This document shows, piece by piece, positions 1-7,568 of a stretch of DNA of 64,000 nucleotides. The stretch is from the NCBI RefSeq assembly GCF_001571145.1, contig NZ_BCTF01000005.1, positions 124,001 through 188,000 on the forward strand, given 5' to 3'. This stretch comes from Hydrogenophaga flava NBRC 102514 (GTDB lineage Bacteria; Pseudomonadota; Gammaproteobacteria; Burkholderiales; Burkholderiaceae_C). Under the pieces are notes generated by a model that ran no database searches, was not told where the DNA came from, and was given only the letters and a program-made list of their open reading frames with translations. Made by a program: the position numbers and the translations under genes. Position 1 is the first letter of the stretch, and every line of letters starts with the position of its first letter.

Positions 1-282
1 GATGCGCGGCGTGGGCAGCTCGGCCACCTTGGGGCCATGGGGCAGGCAGATGTCCACGCCGTCGGCGGCGCTGCCGTGCTCCAGGAAGGCGTCCAGCACG
101 CCCAGGCTGCGAAGGGCGCGCAGGGTGGCGCCGCCCAGGCTGATGCCGGCGCCGTAGCTGCGCCAGCCGGGATCGATCTCGACCAGGTCGACTTTGGCGC
201 CCTGTTTGCGCAGTTCGATGGCGGCCGACATGCCGGAGAAGCCTCCGCCGATGATGAGGATGCGGGATGCGGAGCGGGTCAT
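1..282 (-). CDS. FAD-dependent monooxygenase, N-terminal part (cut by window edge)
   Basis: Only the first 94 residues lie in the window. After a short lead they form an FAD-binding Rossmann fold: ILIIGGGFSGMSAAIELRKQ matches the GxGxxG dinucleotide motif followed by the usual helix, then an acidic residue at the end of strand two (VDLVEID). The following GAGISLGGATLRALRSLG resembles the aromatic-ring hydroxylase (PHBH/MhpA) group of flavoprotein monooxygenases, which use NAD(P)H and O2 to hydroxylate an aromatic or cyclic substrate. The start codon overlaps the stop of the upstream Rieske ferredoxin gene as ATGA, so the two are probably translationally coupled. It is the last visible gene of the leftward degradation operon. 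A hydroxylase feeding the extradiol dioxygenase would fit, but the substrate cannot be told. Confidence 0.85.
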   Translation of the reverse strand, partial: MTRSASRILIIGGGFSGMSAAIELRKQGAKVDLVEIDPGWRSYGAGISLGGATLRALRSLGVLDAFLEHGSAADGVDICLPHGPKVAELPTPRI

Positions 283-629
283 GTGGGTGTCTCCAAGGTG
301 TTGTTGGTAGCGAGGTGGACCTCGCCGTTGTTGTGGATCTGCAAAGTGACGGGCGTGAGCGATTCGCCCAGGCACGGCCCGAGCGTGCACAGGCCGGTGG
401 CGATGTCGAACTGTGCGCCATGGGCCGCACAGACGATGTGCCGGCCCGTGCCGTCGAGGTAGGCGTCCTTGCGCCAGGCCATGGGCGTGTCGTGGTGCGG
501 GCAGGCGTCGCGGTAGGCGAACAGCCTCTCCCCCTGGCGCACCACGAGCACCGTGTCCTGCCCCACCTGGTGCGGGTCAAAGCCCCGGGACGCGCCGTCG
601 GGCAGCTGGTCGATGTGGCACAGCCTCAT
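279..629 (-). CDS. Rieske [2Fe-2S] ferredoxin
   Basis: This is a small soluble Rieske protein of 116 residues. Both ligand motifs are present, CPHH and CAAH, which give the Cys-x-His and Cys-x-x-His pairs that hold the cluster. Such ferredoxins pass electrons to oxygenases, or form part of small reductase chains. An upstream in-frame ATG exists at 692, but it would overlap the end of the dioxygenase gene and add an arginine-rich tail with no family match, so I chose the ATG at 629 that begins MRLCHIDQLPDG. It sits 20 bases after the dioxygenase gene and overlaps the FAD monooxygenase gene by 4 bases (ATGA). No Rieske oxygenase large subunit is visible in the window, so its partner is either the flavin monooxygenase, the dioxygenase, or an enzyme encoded beyond the left edge. 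Confidence 0.87.
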   Translation of the reverse strand: MRLCHIDQLPDGASRGFDPHQVGQDTVLVVRQGERLFAYRDACPHHDTPMAWRKDAYLDGTGRHIVCAAHGAQFDIATGLCTLGPCLGESLTPVTLQIHNNGEVHLATNNTLETPT

Positions 630-649
630 GGTCGGTGGCCTTGGGTGCT

Positions 650-1579
650 TCAGTGTGCGGCGGCGCCGGGCGGCGGGCCGGAGGGCGCCCACTTCTCGCG
701 GTTCTGGAACAGGAACAGCTGCGAGGCGTCGGCGCTGATCGGCACCTCGCGGGGCGACCAGTGCTCGTCGTGCTGGTCCATGTCGGCGTCGTACTCGACG
801 TGGCAGCCCAGCGGCGAGTTGAAGTACCAGAACCAGTTGCTGCCGAACTTGTGGCGCCCCGGGCCCCAGAAGCTCTGGTAGCCCTTCTCCACAAAGCGCG
901 TGCCCGCCAGCATCAGCTCGGTGGGGCCGCCCATGTGGAAGGTGAAGTGCTCGCAGCCTTTCATGAAGGGCGGCGTCTCGATCATGAAGAGGCTGTGGTG
1001 CTCCTGCGTGCCTCCGGGCCGCAGGAAGGGGCCGACGCCGGTGAAGCGGTCGGTGCAGACAAAACCCAGCCGCCGGTAGAAGGCCTCGGCCTTTTCGGTG
1101 TCGGGCACGAAGTACACGACGTGCGAGAGCGAGCGCGGCAGGGCCGGCGCGTTCTGGTCCACGGCGACCGTGTTCGCCGGCCGCTGGACCGGCGCGCCCG
1201 GCGCGTTCACGGCTTCGGCGGGCAGGTCCAGCGGGCGGCGCACGCTGACCTGGAAGGCCAGCGCAAAACCCAGGTCGTCCTGCGCGCGCACCACGCCGCC
1301 ATCGTGCGTCACCGTGCGGTCCTTGGACAGCTCCGCGGCAATCGCTTCCAGCGTGGCGGCGTCGGCCACGCCGTAGACGGTTTCGCGCAGCATGCTGGCG
1401 GTGCCCAGGCCGGGCGGCAGCGTGGCGTCGTCCTTCGCGCGCAGCACGACGGCGGTGCCGTCGAGCGCTTCGAAGCGGTCGCCGCCCACGTCACGCAGGC
1501 CGTAGTCGATCAGGTACTGGCGGCAGGCGGCGAGGTCGTCCACGCCAAAGACCAGGGCGTCGAGTCCGATGATGTTCAT
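650..1579 (-). CDS. Extradiol ring-cleavage dioxygenase, VOC superfamily
   Basis: The protein has 309 residues and two glyoxalase/VOC modules, the arrangement of type I extradiol dioxygenases such as BphC. These cut a catechol ring next to the two hydroxyls using Fe(II) or Mn(II) and O2. Likely metal ligands in the C-terminal module are His153 (SHVVYFVPD), His211 (CEHFTFHMGG) and Glu262 (CHVEYDAD), with spacing close to that of BphC. The N-terminal module lacks an obvious metal triad, as is usual. It is followed 20 bases later by the Rieske ferredoxin gene and preceded by an alpha/beta hydrolase gene, the standard next enzyme after meta-cleavage. The actual diol is unknown. A VOC protein with another chemistry is possible, but the His-His-Glu set and the neighbours favour ring cleavage. 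Confidence 0.82.
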   Translation of the reverse strand: MNIIGLDALVFGVDDLAACRQYLIDYGLRDVGGDRFEALDGTAVVLRAKDDATLPPGLGTASMLRETVYGVADAATLEAIAAELSKDRTVTHDGGVVRAQDDLGFALAFQVSVRRPLDLPAEAVNAPGAPVQRPANTVAVDQNAPALPRSLSHVVYFVPDTEKAEAFYRRLGFVCTDRFTGVGPFLRPGGTQEHHSLFMIETPPFMKGCEHFTFHMGGPTELMLAGTRFVEKGYQSFWGPGRHKFGSNWFWYFNSPLGCHVEYDADMDQHDEHWSPREVPISADASQLFLFQNREKWAPSGPPPGAAAH

Positions 1580-1602
1580 ATGTGTCCCTTGTGTGTGATG
1601 GT

Positions 1603-2769
1603 TCAGGCGGCCGTGCGGCCACCCAGGGTTTCGGCGATCCAGTCGGCGATGTAGTGGCCGGCGTTGATGCTGTTGTCAAAACTGGCGTGCTGCACACCGC
1701 CTTCGCGGTCGGTGAAGATCTTGAGTTCGCGCTTGGGGCTGTTGACCAGCTGCTCGTAGGTGCGGTGCGCCCACTTGAGCGGGATCTGCGAATCCTTTTC
1801 GCCGTGCGTCACCAGGAACGGCACCTTGATCTTCTCGACCACGCCGTCCAGATGCACGTTTTCGGCGATGCGCATGAAGTCGTCGATGTCCTTGGCGCCC
1901 CAGACCCAGCACACGTGGGCCCAGTAGTGCGGCACCGGGAAGTCGCCTTCCTTTTCCAGCCGGCGCTTCTGCACGTCGCGCCAGTCGTGGTTGGCGCCCC
2001 AGGCCACCCCGCAGGCAAAGCGCGGCTCCATGGCCACGCTGCGCGGACAGTAGTAGCCGCCCAGCGACACGCCTTCGCAGCCGATGCGCTTGGGGTCCAC
2101 CTCGGGGTGCTGCTCCAGCCAGTCGACCACGCGGCTGGCCCAGTGTTCGGTGTCGTAGCGCGCGGTCAGGCCCTGCAGGCGCAGCGCCTCGCCGGTGCCG
2201 GGCTGGTCGAGCACCAGCGAGGACACGCCGCGCTTCGCGAGCCAGGCCGGCAGGCCCACGAGCATCTTCATCTCCTTGATCGAGTCCAGGCCATTGAGCT
2301 GCACGCACAGCGGTGCGCGCTCGCCGGGCTTGAGGCCATCGGCGGGGTAGTACAGGCCTGCGAGGTGCTTGCCCTCGTAGGGAATCTCCACGCGCTGCAC
2401 GCGGTCGCCCACGAGGCGCGAGCCCTGGAGGAACAGCGCCAGCGAGCGCTGGTAGATCGCCAGGCGGCCCGGCGCGTCGTGCGCCTGCAGGCGCTCGGCG
2501 GTGATCAGGTAGCCCGACGCGCGGCGGTACTTTTCGCCGGCCGACAGCAGGCGGCCTTTGGCCTCGTCTTCGGCCGCCAGTTCGCACAGCCGGTCGGCCA
2601 TGCTCACCCAGGTCTCGCGGAAGGCGACAGTGCCGGCGGCGTCGGGCGCCTTGGCGGCCTCCAGCAAAGGGGCGCACATCTGCTCGATCTCGCCCATGCG
2701 CGCGCCCATCTCGATGGCGAGATTGACCGAGAGGTTCCAGACGTAGTTGGTGGGGAAGTATTTGTACAT
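1603..2769 (-). CDS. Alpha/beta hydrolase, pseudooxynicotine hydrolase-like C-C hydrolase
   Basis: This is a 388-residue alpha/beta hydrolase with a helical N-terminal domain of about 120 residues before the core. That layout matches 2,6-dihydroxypseudooxynicotine hydrolase and related C-C bond hydrolases (the DUF1100/FrsA-like group). The catalytic triad is visible: nucleophile Ser235 in GVSLGG, Asp326 in THGEKDSQIP and His361 in GGVQHASFD. By family and position it probably hydrolyses the product made by the dioxygenase encoded 23 bases downstream, splitting it into two smaller acids. It starts 4 bases after the MMPL transporter gene, so transport and catabolic genes share one transcript. 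Other members of the fold are plain esterases, and the sequence alone does not exclude that. Confidence 0.83.
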   Translation of the reverse strand: MYKYFPTNYVWNLSVNLAIEMGARMGEIEQMCAPLLEAAKAPDAAGTVAFRETWVSMADRLCELAAEDEAKGRLLSAGEKYRRASGYLITAERLQAHDAPGRLAIYQRSLALFLQGSRLVGDRVQRVEIPYEGKHLAGLYYPADGLKPGERAPLCVQLNGLDSIKEMKMLVGLPAWLAKRGVSSLVLDQPGTGEALRLQGLTARYDTEHWASRVVDWLEQHPEVDPKRIGCEGVSLGGYYCPRSVAMEPRFACGVAWGANHDWRDVQKRRLEKEGDFPVPHYWAHVCWVWGAKDIDDFMRIAENVHLDGVVEKIKVPFLVTHGEKDSQIPLKWAHRTYEQLVNSPKRELKIFTDREGGVQHASFDNSINAGHYIADWIAETLGGRTAA

Positions 2770-2773
2770 GGGA

Positions 2774-5161
2774 TCAGTGGGCTGGGAGGGGGTTGGAAAG
2801 GGGAGCGGACGCGGCGGCGCGCAGCGGCGCAGGCCGCAGCAGGAAGTGCGCGAGCGCGGGCAGCAGCACGAGGGCGCCGAGCATGTTCCAGAGGAACATG
2901 AAGGCCAGCAGCAGGCCCATGTCGGCCTGGAACTTGATGGGCGATGCGACCCAGGTGATGACGCCCACGGCCAGCGTGACGCCGGTCAGCATCACCACCT
3001 TGCCGGTGAACAGCAGGGCGCGGTAATAGGCCTCGGACAGGCTCTTGCCTTCGCGCAGCTGGGCCAGGGTGATGGACAGGATGTAGAGCGCGTAGTCGAC
3101 GCCGATGCCCACGCCCAGCGCGATCACCGGCAGCGTGGCCACCTTCACGCCCATGCCCAGCGCCACCATCAGCGCCTCGGCCAGGAACGAGGTCACCACC
3201 AGCGGCAGCACCGCCACCACCACCGCGCGCCAGGAGCGGAAGGTGATGAAGCACAGCAGCACCACGGCGCCGTAGACCATGAGCAGCATGGTGCGCCAGG
3301 CGTCCTTGACGACGATGTTGGTGGCGGCCTCGATGCCGGCCGAACCGGCGGCCAGCAGGAACTGCGTGTCGGCGGTGTTGTTGACCTGGGCAAAGGCCTC
3401 GACGTGTTCCACCACGCGGCTGAGCGTGTCGGCCTTGTGGTCGCGCAGGTAGACGTAGACCGTCAGCAGGCCGCAGGCATCGTTGTACAGACCGCGCGGC
3501 GCGCTGGCCGTGACGGTGTTGAGCATGTCCTGGTTGGGCAGGAACTCGTACCAGCGCGGGTTGCCTTCGTTCAAGCCCGAGAGCACGCGGCGGTTGAGCA
3601 GCGCCAGGGTGTTGGTGCTTTCCACGCCATCGATCTGGCGCAGCTCCCACTCCAGCGCGTCCACCTTGTTGAGCGTGTCGTAGGCCGAGCACTGGCCCTC
3701 GGGTGTCTTGACCATCACGGCCAGCACGTCGCTGCCGGCGCCGTAGGCGGCGTTCATGAAGGCGACGTCGCGGTTGTAGCGGCTGTCGGCCCGCAGCTCG
3801 GGCGCGCCGGGGTCGAGGTCGCCGATCTTGAGCTGCGTGCTCGCGGCAAAACCGCCCACGCCCATCAGCAAGCCGGCCACCACCGCCACCGTCGCCCAGG
3901 GGCGCTGGGTGAAGCGGTCGAGGAAGGCCCACATCGGGTGCTTGGCCGCGCCGGTGGCATCGGCCTGCTCGGCGCGCAGGCTGCGCGTGGCCGCCTGGGC
4001 GCTCACGCCGGTGTAGCTCAGCAGGATGGGCAGCAGGATCAGGTTGGTGAAGATCAGCACCGCCACGCCGATGGAGGCCGCAACCGCCAGTTCGCGGATC
4101 ACCTGGATGTCGATCACCAGCAGCACCGCGAAACCCACCGCGTCGGCCAGCAGGGCCGTGAGCCCGGCCAGGAACAGGCGGCGGAAGGTGAAGCGCGCGG
4201 CCACCAGCTTGGGCAGCCCGCGGCCCACGTCCTGCATGATGCCGTTCATCTTCTGTGCGCCGTGGCTCATGCCGATGGCGAACACCAGGAAGGGCACGAG
4301 GATGGAGTACGGGTCCAGCGCGTAGCCCAGCAGCGGCAGCAGGCCCAGCTGCCACACCACCGCGATCAGCGAGGCGACCACCACCAGCAGCGTGGAGCGC
4401 ACGCAGCGCGTGTACCAGAACACCATGGCGGTGGCGATGGCCACGGCGATGGCGAAGAACACCAGCACCGCCTTCACGCCGTCGATCAGGTCGCCCACGA
4501 TCTTGGCAAAGCCGGTGATGTGCACGCGCACGCCTTCGGCCTCGTACTTCGTGCGCAGCGCGTCGAGCTGGCCCGAGAGCCGCGCGTAGTCGATGGCCTG
4601 GCCCTCGGCGTCTTTGGCCAGCAGCGGCACGAAGATCACCGACGACTGCGCGTCGCGCGCCACGGTCTGCCCGATCTCGCCCGAGCGCGCCACGTTGGCG
4701 GCCAGCTGCTGCAGCTTGGCCGGCGAGCCGTCGAAGCCGGCGGGGATGACCGGCCCGCCTTCCAGGCCGTCTTCCGTCACGCCGACCCAGCGCGTGGTCG
4801 GCGTCCAGAGCGATTTCATGCGCGCACGGTCCACGCCGGGCAGCAGGAACACCTCGTCGGAGAGGCGGCGCAGGGTGTCGAGGTACTTCGCGTCGTAGAT
4901 GCTGCCTTCGGGGCGGGCCACCGCGATGCGCACTGCGTTGCCCAGACCGCTCAGCTCGTTCTGGTGCGTCAGATAGTTCTGGATGTAGGGGTGGCTGGTG
5001 GGGATGGTCTTCTCGAAGCTGGCGTTGAGCTGCAGCCGCGTGGCCTGCCAGCCCAGCAGCAGCGTGACCAGCGCGCACAGCAGCAGCACGACGCCGCGGT
5101 GGTTGAACAGCGCGCGCTCGATCAGCGAGCCCGAGCGGGGGTCGAATGCGTGGGCGTTCAT
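2774..5161 (-). CDS. MMPL/RND-superfamily transporter
   Basis: This is a 795-residue membrane protein of the MMPL/HpnN branch of the RND superfamily. A first membrane helix (HRGVVLLLCALVTLLLGW) is followed by a large periplasmic loop and a block of about five helices, and the pattern is then repeated. The conserved proton-relay segment GVGIGVDYALYI is present in the second half and FLVFAIGMSHGAQKM in the first. Proteins of this group export lipids or hydrophobic compounds using the proton gradient. The start at 5161 gives MNAHAFDPR and overlaps the previous stop as ATGA; longer in-frame readings run back into the propeller gene and lack family support. It co-occurs with DUF1302, DUF1329 and Ycf48-like genes, a set often seen together in proteobacteria that degrade steroids, terpenes or aromatics. 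Direction and cargo of transport are not known. Confidence 0.86.
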   Translation of the reverse strand: MNAHAFDPRSGSLIERALFNHRGVVLLLCALVTLLLGWQATRLQLNASFEKTIPTSHPYIQNYLTHQNELSGLGNAVRIAVARPEGSIYDAKYLDTLRRLSDEVFLLPGVDRARMKSLWTPTTRWVGVTEDGLEGGPVIPAGFDGSPAKLQQLAANVARSGEIGQTVARDAQSSVIFVPLLAKDAEGQAIDYARLSGQLDALRTKYEAEGVRVHITGFAKIVGDLIDGVKAVLVFFAIAVAIATAMVFWYTRCVRSTLLVVVASLIAVVWQLGLLPLLGYALDPYSILVPFLVFAIGMSHGAQKMNGIMQDVGRGLPKLVAARFTFRRLFLAGLTALLADAVGFAVLLVIDIQVIRELAVAASIGVAVLIFTNLILLPILLSYTGVSAQAATRSLRAEQADATGAAKHPMWAFLDRFTQRPWATVAVVAGLLMGVGGFAASTQLKIGDLDPGAPELRADSRYNRDVAFMNAAYGAGSDVLAVMVKTPEGQCSAYDTLNKVDALEWELRQIDGVESTNTLALLNRRVLSGLNEGNPRWYEFLPNQDMLNTVTASAPRGLYNDACGLLTVYVYLRDHKADTLSRVVEHVEAFAQVNNTADTQFLLAAGSAGIEAATNIVVKDAWRTMLLMVYGAVVLLCFITFRSWRAVVVAVLPLVVTSFLAEALMVALGMGVKVATLPVIALGVGIGVDYALYILSITLAQLREGKSLSEAYYRALLFTGKVVMLTGVTLAVGVITWVASPIKFQADMGLLLAFMFLWNMLGALVLLPALAHFLLRPAPLRAAASAPLSNPLPAH

Positions 5162-6195
5162 TGAAGTGCTCCTGCATCGACAGGCACCACGCCGGCCACG
5201 CCCAGCGTGAGCAGCGGTCCGCCCTGCAGCGGCAGCAAGGCCGAGGGCATGGGCACCGGGGGCGCCTTCAGCGGCACCAGCGCGTCGCCCTGCAGGCGCA
5301 GCACCGCGCCAGCCTGGCTGGCCAGCAGCAGGCCGCCGCTGGCGTCCACCGCCATGGCGGTGATGGTGGCCGGCACCGGCGAGGCCAGCTGGGTCCACTG
5401 GGTGCCGCCATCGGTGGAACGCCACACGTTGCCGCGCAGGCCCGCCAGCACGGTCTGGCCGTCGGCTCGAAGCTCGCCGGCGAACCAGCTGCCCGCGTAG
5501 GGTGAATGCATGGGTTGAAAGCTGCGGCCGCCGTCCAGCGAGCGGGCCAGCAGGCCCTGCTCGCCGGCCAGCAGCAAGGTGTCGCCCGCGCGCCGGGCCA
5601 CGTACCAGTGCAGGGCCTTGGGGTTGGGCAGGCGGTCCATCCAGGGCGTCCAGCGCTCGCCGCCGTCGTCGCTGTAGAAGGCGAGCCCGTAGGCACCCAC
5701 GGCGAGCAGGCGCTTCGCGTCCCACTGCAGCACGTCCAGGAAGGGCTTGTCGGGTCCGTCGGCCAGCAGGCGCTCGGCGTCCCGCTGCGCTTCGGGGGTG
5801 GTGGCCGCCGCCTTGGCGATCTCGGCCAGGCGCCGGCCGTCCAGACGCAGGCGCCAGCTGGCGCCCGCGTCGTCAGAGGTCAGCACCGTGCCGCCGTGGC
5901 CCACCGCCACGCCGTGTTGCTCGTCGGCAAAGCGCACCATGGTCAGCGTCACGCTCACCGGGCTGGGCGCCTGGCGCCAGGTGGCGCCGCGGTCGTCGCT
6001 CAGGGCCACGATGCCGCGCTCACCCACCGCCACGGTGCGGGCACCGGCTTGGGCCGCCGCCAGCAGCACGGCCCGCTGCGGCGCCTTGACCACCAGGGCC
6101 GGGCGCTGCAGCGCGTCGCCCACCGGCGAGCGGGCCAGCGCGGGGCCCGCACCGGTCGCCGCGCACACCGCGGCCAGGAGAAGTGACAGACGCAT
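5158..6195 (-). CDS. Ycf48-like exported beta-propeller (BNR repeats)
   Basis: The 345-residue protein has a Sec signal peptide (MRLSLLLAAVCAATGAGPALA). A beta-propeller follows, with at least five sialidase/BNR-type Asp-box motifs: DDRGATW, DDAGASW, DDGGERW, LDGGRSF and TDGGTQW. The family is named after the photosystem II assembly factor Ycf48, but in non-photosynthetic bacteria these genes stand next to MMPL, DUF1329 and DUF1302 genes, as here. It should be periplasmic and could act as an assembly or docking factor for the MMPL transporter. No enzyme active site of a sialidase is apparent. It follows the DUF1329 gene by 12 bases and overlaps the transporter gene by 4 bases (ATGA), which points to equimolar production. 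Confidence 0.85.
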   Translation of the reverse strand: MRLSLLLAAVCAATGAGPALARSPVGDALQRPALVVKAPQRAVLLAAAQAGARTVAVGERGIVALSDDRGATWRQAPSPVSVTLTMVRFADEQHGVAVGHGGTVLTSDDAGASWRLRLDGRRLAEIAKAAATTPEAQRDAERLLADGPDKPFLDVLQWDAKRLLAVGAYGLAFYSDDGGERWTPWMDRLPNPKALHWYVARRAGDTLLLAGEQGLLARSLDGGRSFQPMHSPYAGSWFAGELRADGQTVLAGLRGNVWRSTDGGTQWTQLASPVPATITAMAVDASGGLLLASQAGAVLRLQGDALVPLKAPPVPMPSALLPLQGGPLLTLGVAGVVPVDAGALQ

Positions 6196-6207
6196 GGTGC
6201 TTCCCGC

Positions 6208-7554
6208 TCAGCGCACGCCGTCGCCGGCCATGGCGTCGGGGGTGAAGAAGCTGTCCGGACGGCGCGGCACGATCTTGTAGTGCTGGTTGCGCTCGTTGAC
6301 CACGCCGCTGGCGTACCAGGCGCCCGAGATCAGGTCGTTGAAGCCCCATTGCTGCTGCGGCGTGGTGGCCGGCAAATCGGGCATTACCACCGGGTGCGAC
6401 CAGAGGGTCTTCCACAGCTGGCCCTTGGCGTCCCAGCGGTCACCCAGCACGGCCACCCAGGTGTCCTCGTCCACGTAGTAGCGGCTCTTGGGCGCCTGGT
6501 GGCGCTGGCCGGCCTTGAGCGTGGCCTCCACCACATAGACGCGGTGCAGCTCCCAGCGCACGTGGTCCGGGTTCAGGTGGTTGGCCAGCAGCACGTCGCT
6601 GTCCTTGGTCGGGGTGTGCAGGCGGTTGCTGTTGTAGGGGATCAGCATCTCCTGCTTGCCGACGATCTTCCAGTCGAAGCCGTCGCTGCGGCCGGCGAAC
6701 ACGTCGATCTCGTCGAAGCTGGCCACGCCCGCGCTGGCCGGGGTGGGCGTGTCGCAGCAGGCGTTGGGCAACTTGCGCACGCGGCGCTGGCCGGTCAGGT
6801 AGACCCAGGAAGCGCTCTTGCCCTGGTCCAGGTTCTGGCGGCCGGTGATGGCCTCGCCTGCCCGCACCGGCGGGCCGCTGTTGAGCAGTCGGACCATCCA
6901 GTAGTCGCCGCCGAACTTGTCGGCCTCGCCGTTGGCGTAGTACGGCATCTGGAAGTCGCCGCGCCCTTCAACGGAGAGCACCCGCTGGCCGCTGGCCGTG
7001 CCCAGGTAGCCGCGGAAGTCGGCCTGCCAGGCCTCGCCGCGCCAGTGCAGCTCGTGGTTGGCCATGACCTCTTCGCCGGTCTTGGGCACCGGGAAGGGAA
7101 TGCCGCCGAAGGCGCCGGTGACGACCCCGCCTTCGATCTTGGCGCTGGTGGCGTTCTTGAAGGTGTTGTCGTAGACCCATTGCGGCGCCGCCGCGGTGCG
7201 GTGGGTCTTGTAGACGTCGACGCGGAAGGTCTGCGGGTACTTCTTGAGCAGGGCCTGGGTGCCCTCGGTCAGCTTGGCCGCGTGCTCGGCCATGTTGGCG
7301 GCCGTGATGCTGTAGAGCGGCTTCTCGTTCGCAAACGGGTCGCCCCGGCGGCCGCCGTTCTTGAAGCCGGGGATGGGGGTGGTGTAGCCCCCGGTCCAGG
7401 CCGGGATGCTGCCGTCCTTGTTGCCGGCGCGTTCGGCGCCCAGGGGGGTCAGGTCGGTCTTGAGGCGCGCGGCCTCCTGGGCGGTCACGCCGGCCTGGGC
7501 CATGCCCAGGGCGAGCAGCAGCGCAGCCGCTGTCCACAGTTGCGGTTGTTTCAT
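6208..7554 (-). CDS. DUF1329 family periplasmic protein
   Basis: The 448-residue protein opens with a clear signal peptide (MKQPQLWTAAALLLALGMAQA). It then shows the family hallmark of AxxLxxxLTPxGAERAGNKDGSIPAWTGG. The body contains the expected RRVRKLPN and LIPYNSNRL segments. DUF1329 proteins have been related to the LolA/LolB lipoprotein-carrier fold, and they nearly always sit next to DUF1302. A role in moving a hydrophobic compound across the periplasm is therefore reasonable but unproven. It lies 14 bases after the DUF1302 gene and 12 bases before the beta-propeller gene in the same leftward operon. Length and sequence look complete, with no frameshift. Confidence 0.9.
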   Translation of the reverse strand: MKQPQLWTAAALLLALGMAQAGVTAQEAARLKTDLTPLGAERAGNKDGSIPAWTGGYTTPIPGFKNGGRRGDPFANEKPLYSITAANMAEHAAKLTEGTQALLKKYPQTFRVDVYKTHRTAAAPQWVYDNTFKNATSAKIEGGVVTGAFGGIPFPVPKTGEEVMANHELHWRGEAWQADFRGYLGTASGQRVLSVEGRGDFQMPYYANGEADKFGGDYWMVRLLNSGPPVRAGEAITGRQNLDQGKSASWVYLTGQRRVRKLPNACCDTPTPASAGVASFDEIDVFAGRSDGFDWKIVGKQEMLIPYNSNRLHTPTKDSDVLLANHLNPDHVRWELHRVYVVEATLKAGQRHQAPKSRYYVDEDTWVAVLGDRWDAKGQLWKTLWSHPVVMPDLPATTPQQQWGFNDLISGAWYASGVVNERNQHYKIVPRRPDSFFTPDAMAGDGVR

Positions 7555-7568
7555 GGTGGTCTCCTCAG

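Noticed and set aside
2747-5164. Plus-strand frame of about 800 codons opposite the MMPL gene
   Set aside because: Composition is Gln/His/Gly-rich without any motif, and the minus strand is a clear MMPL transporter.
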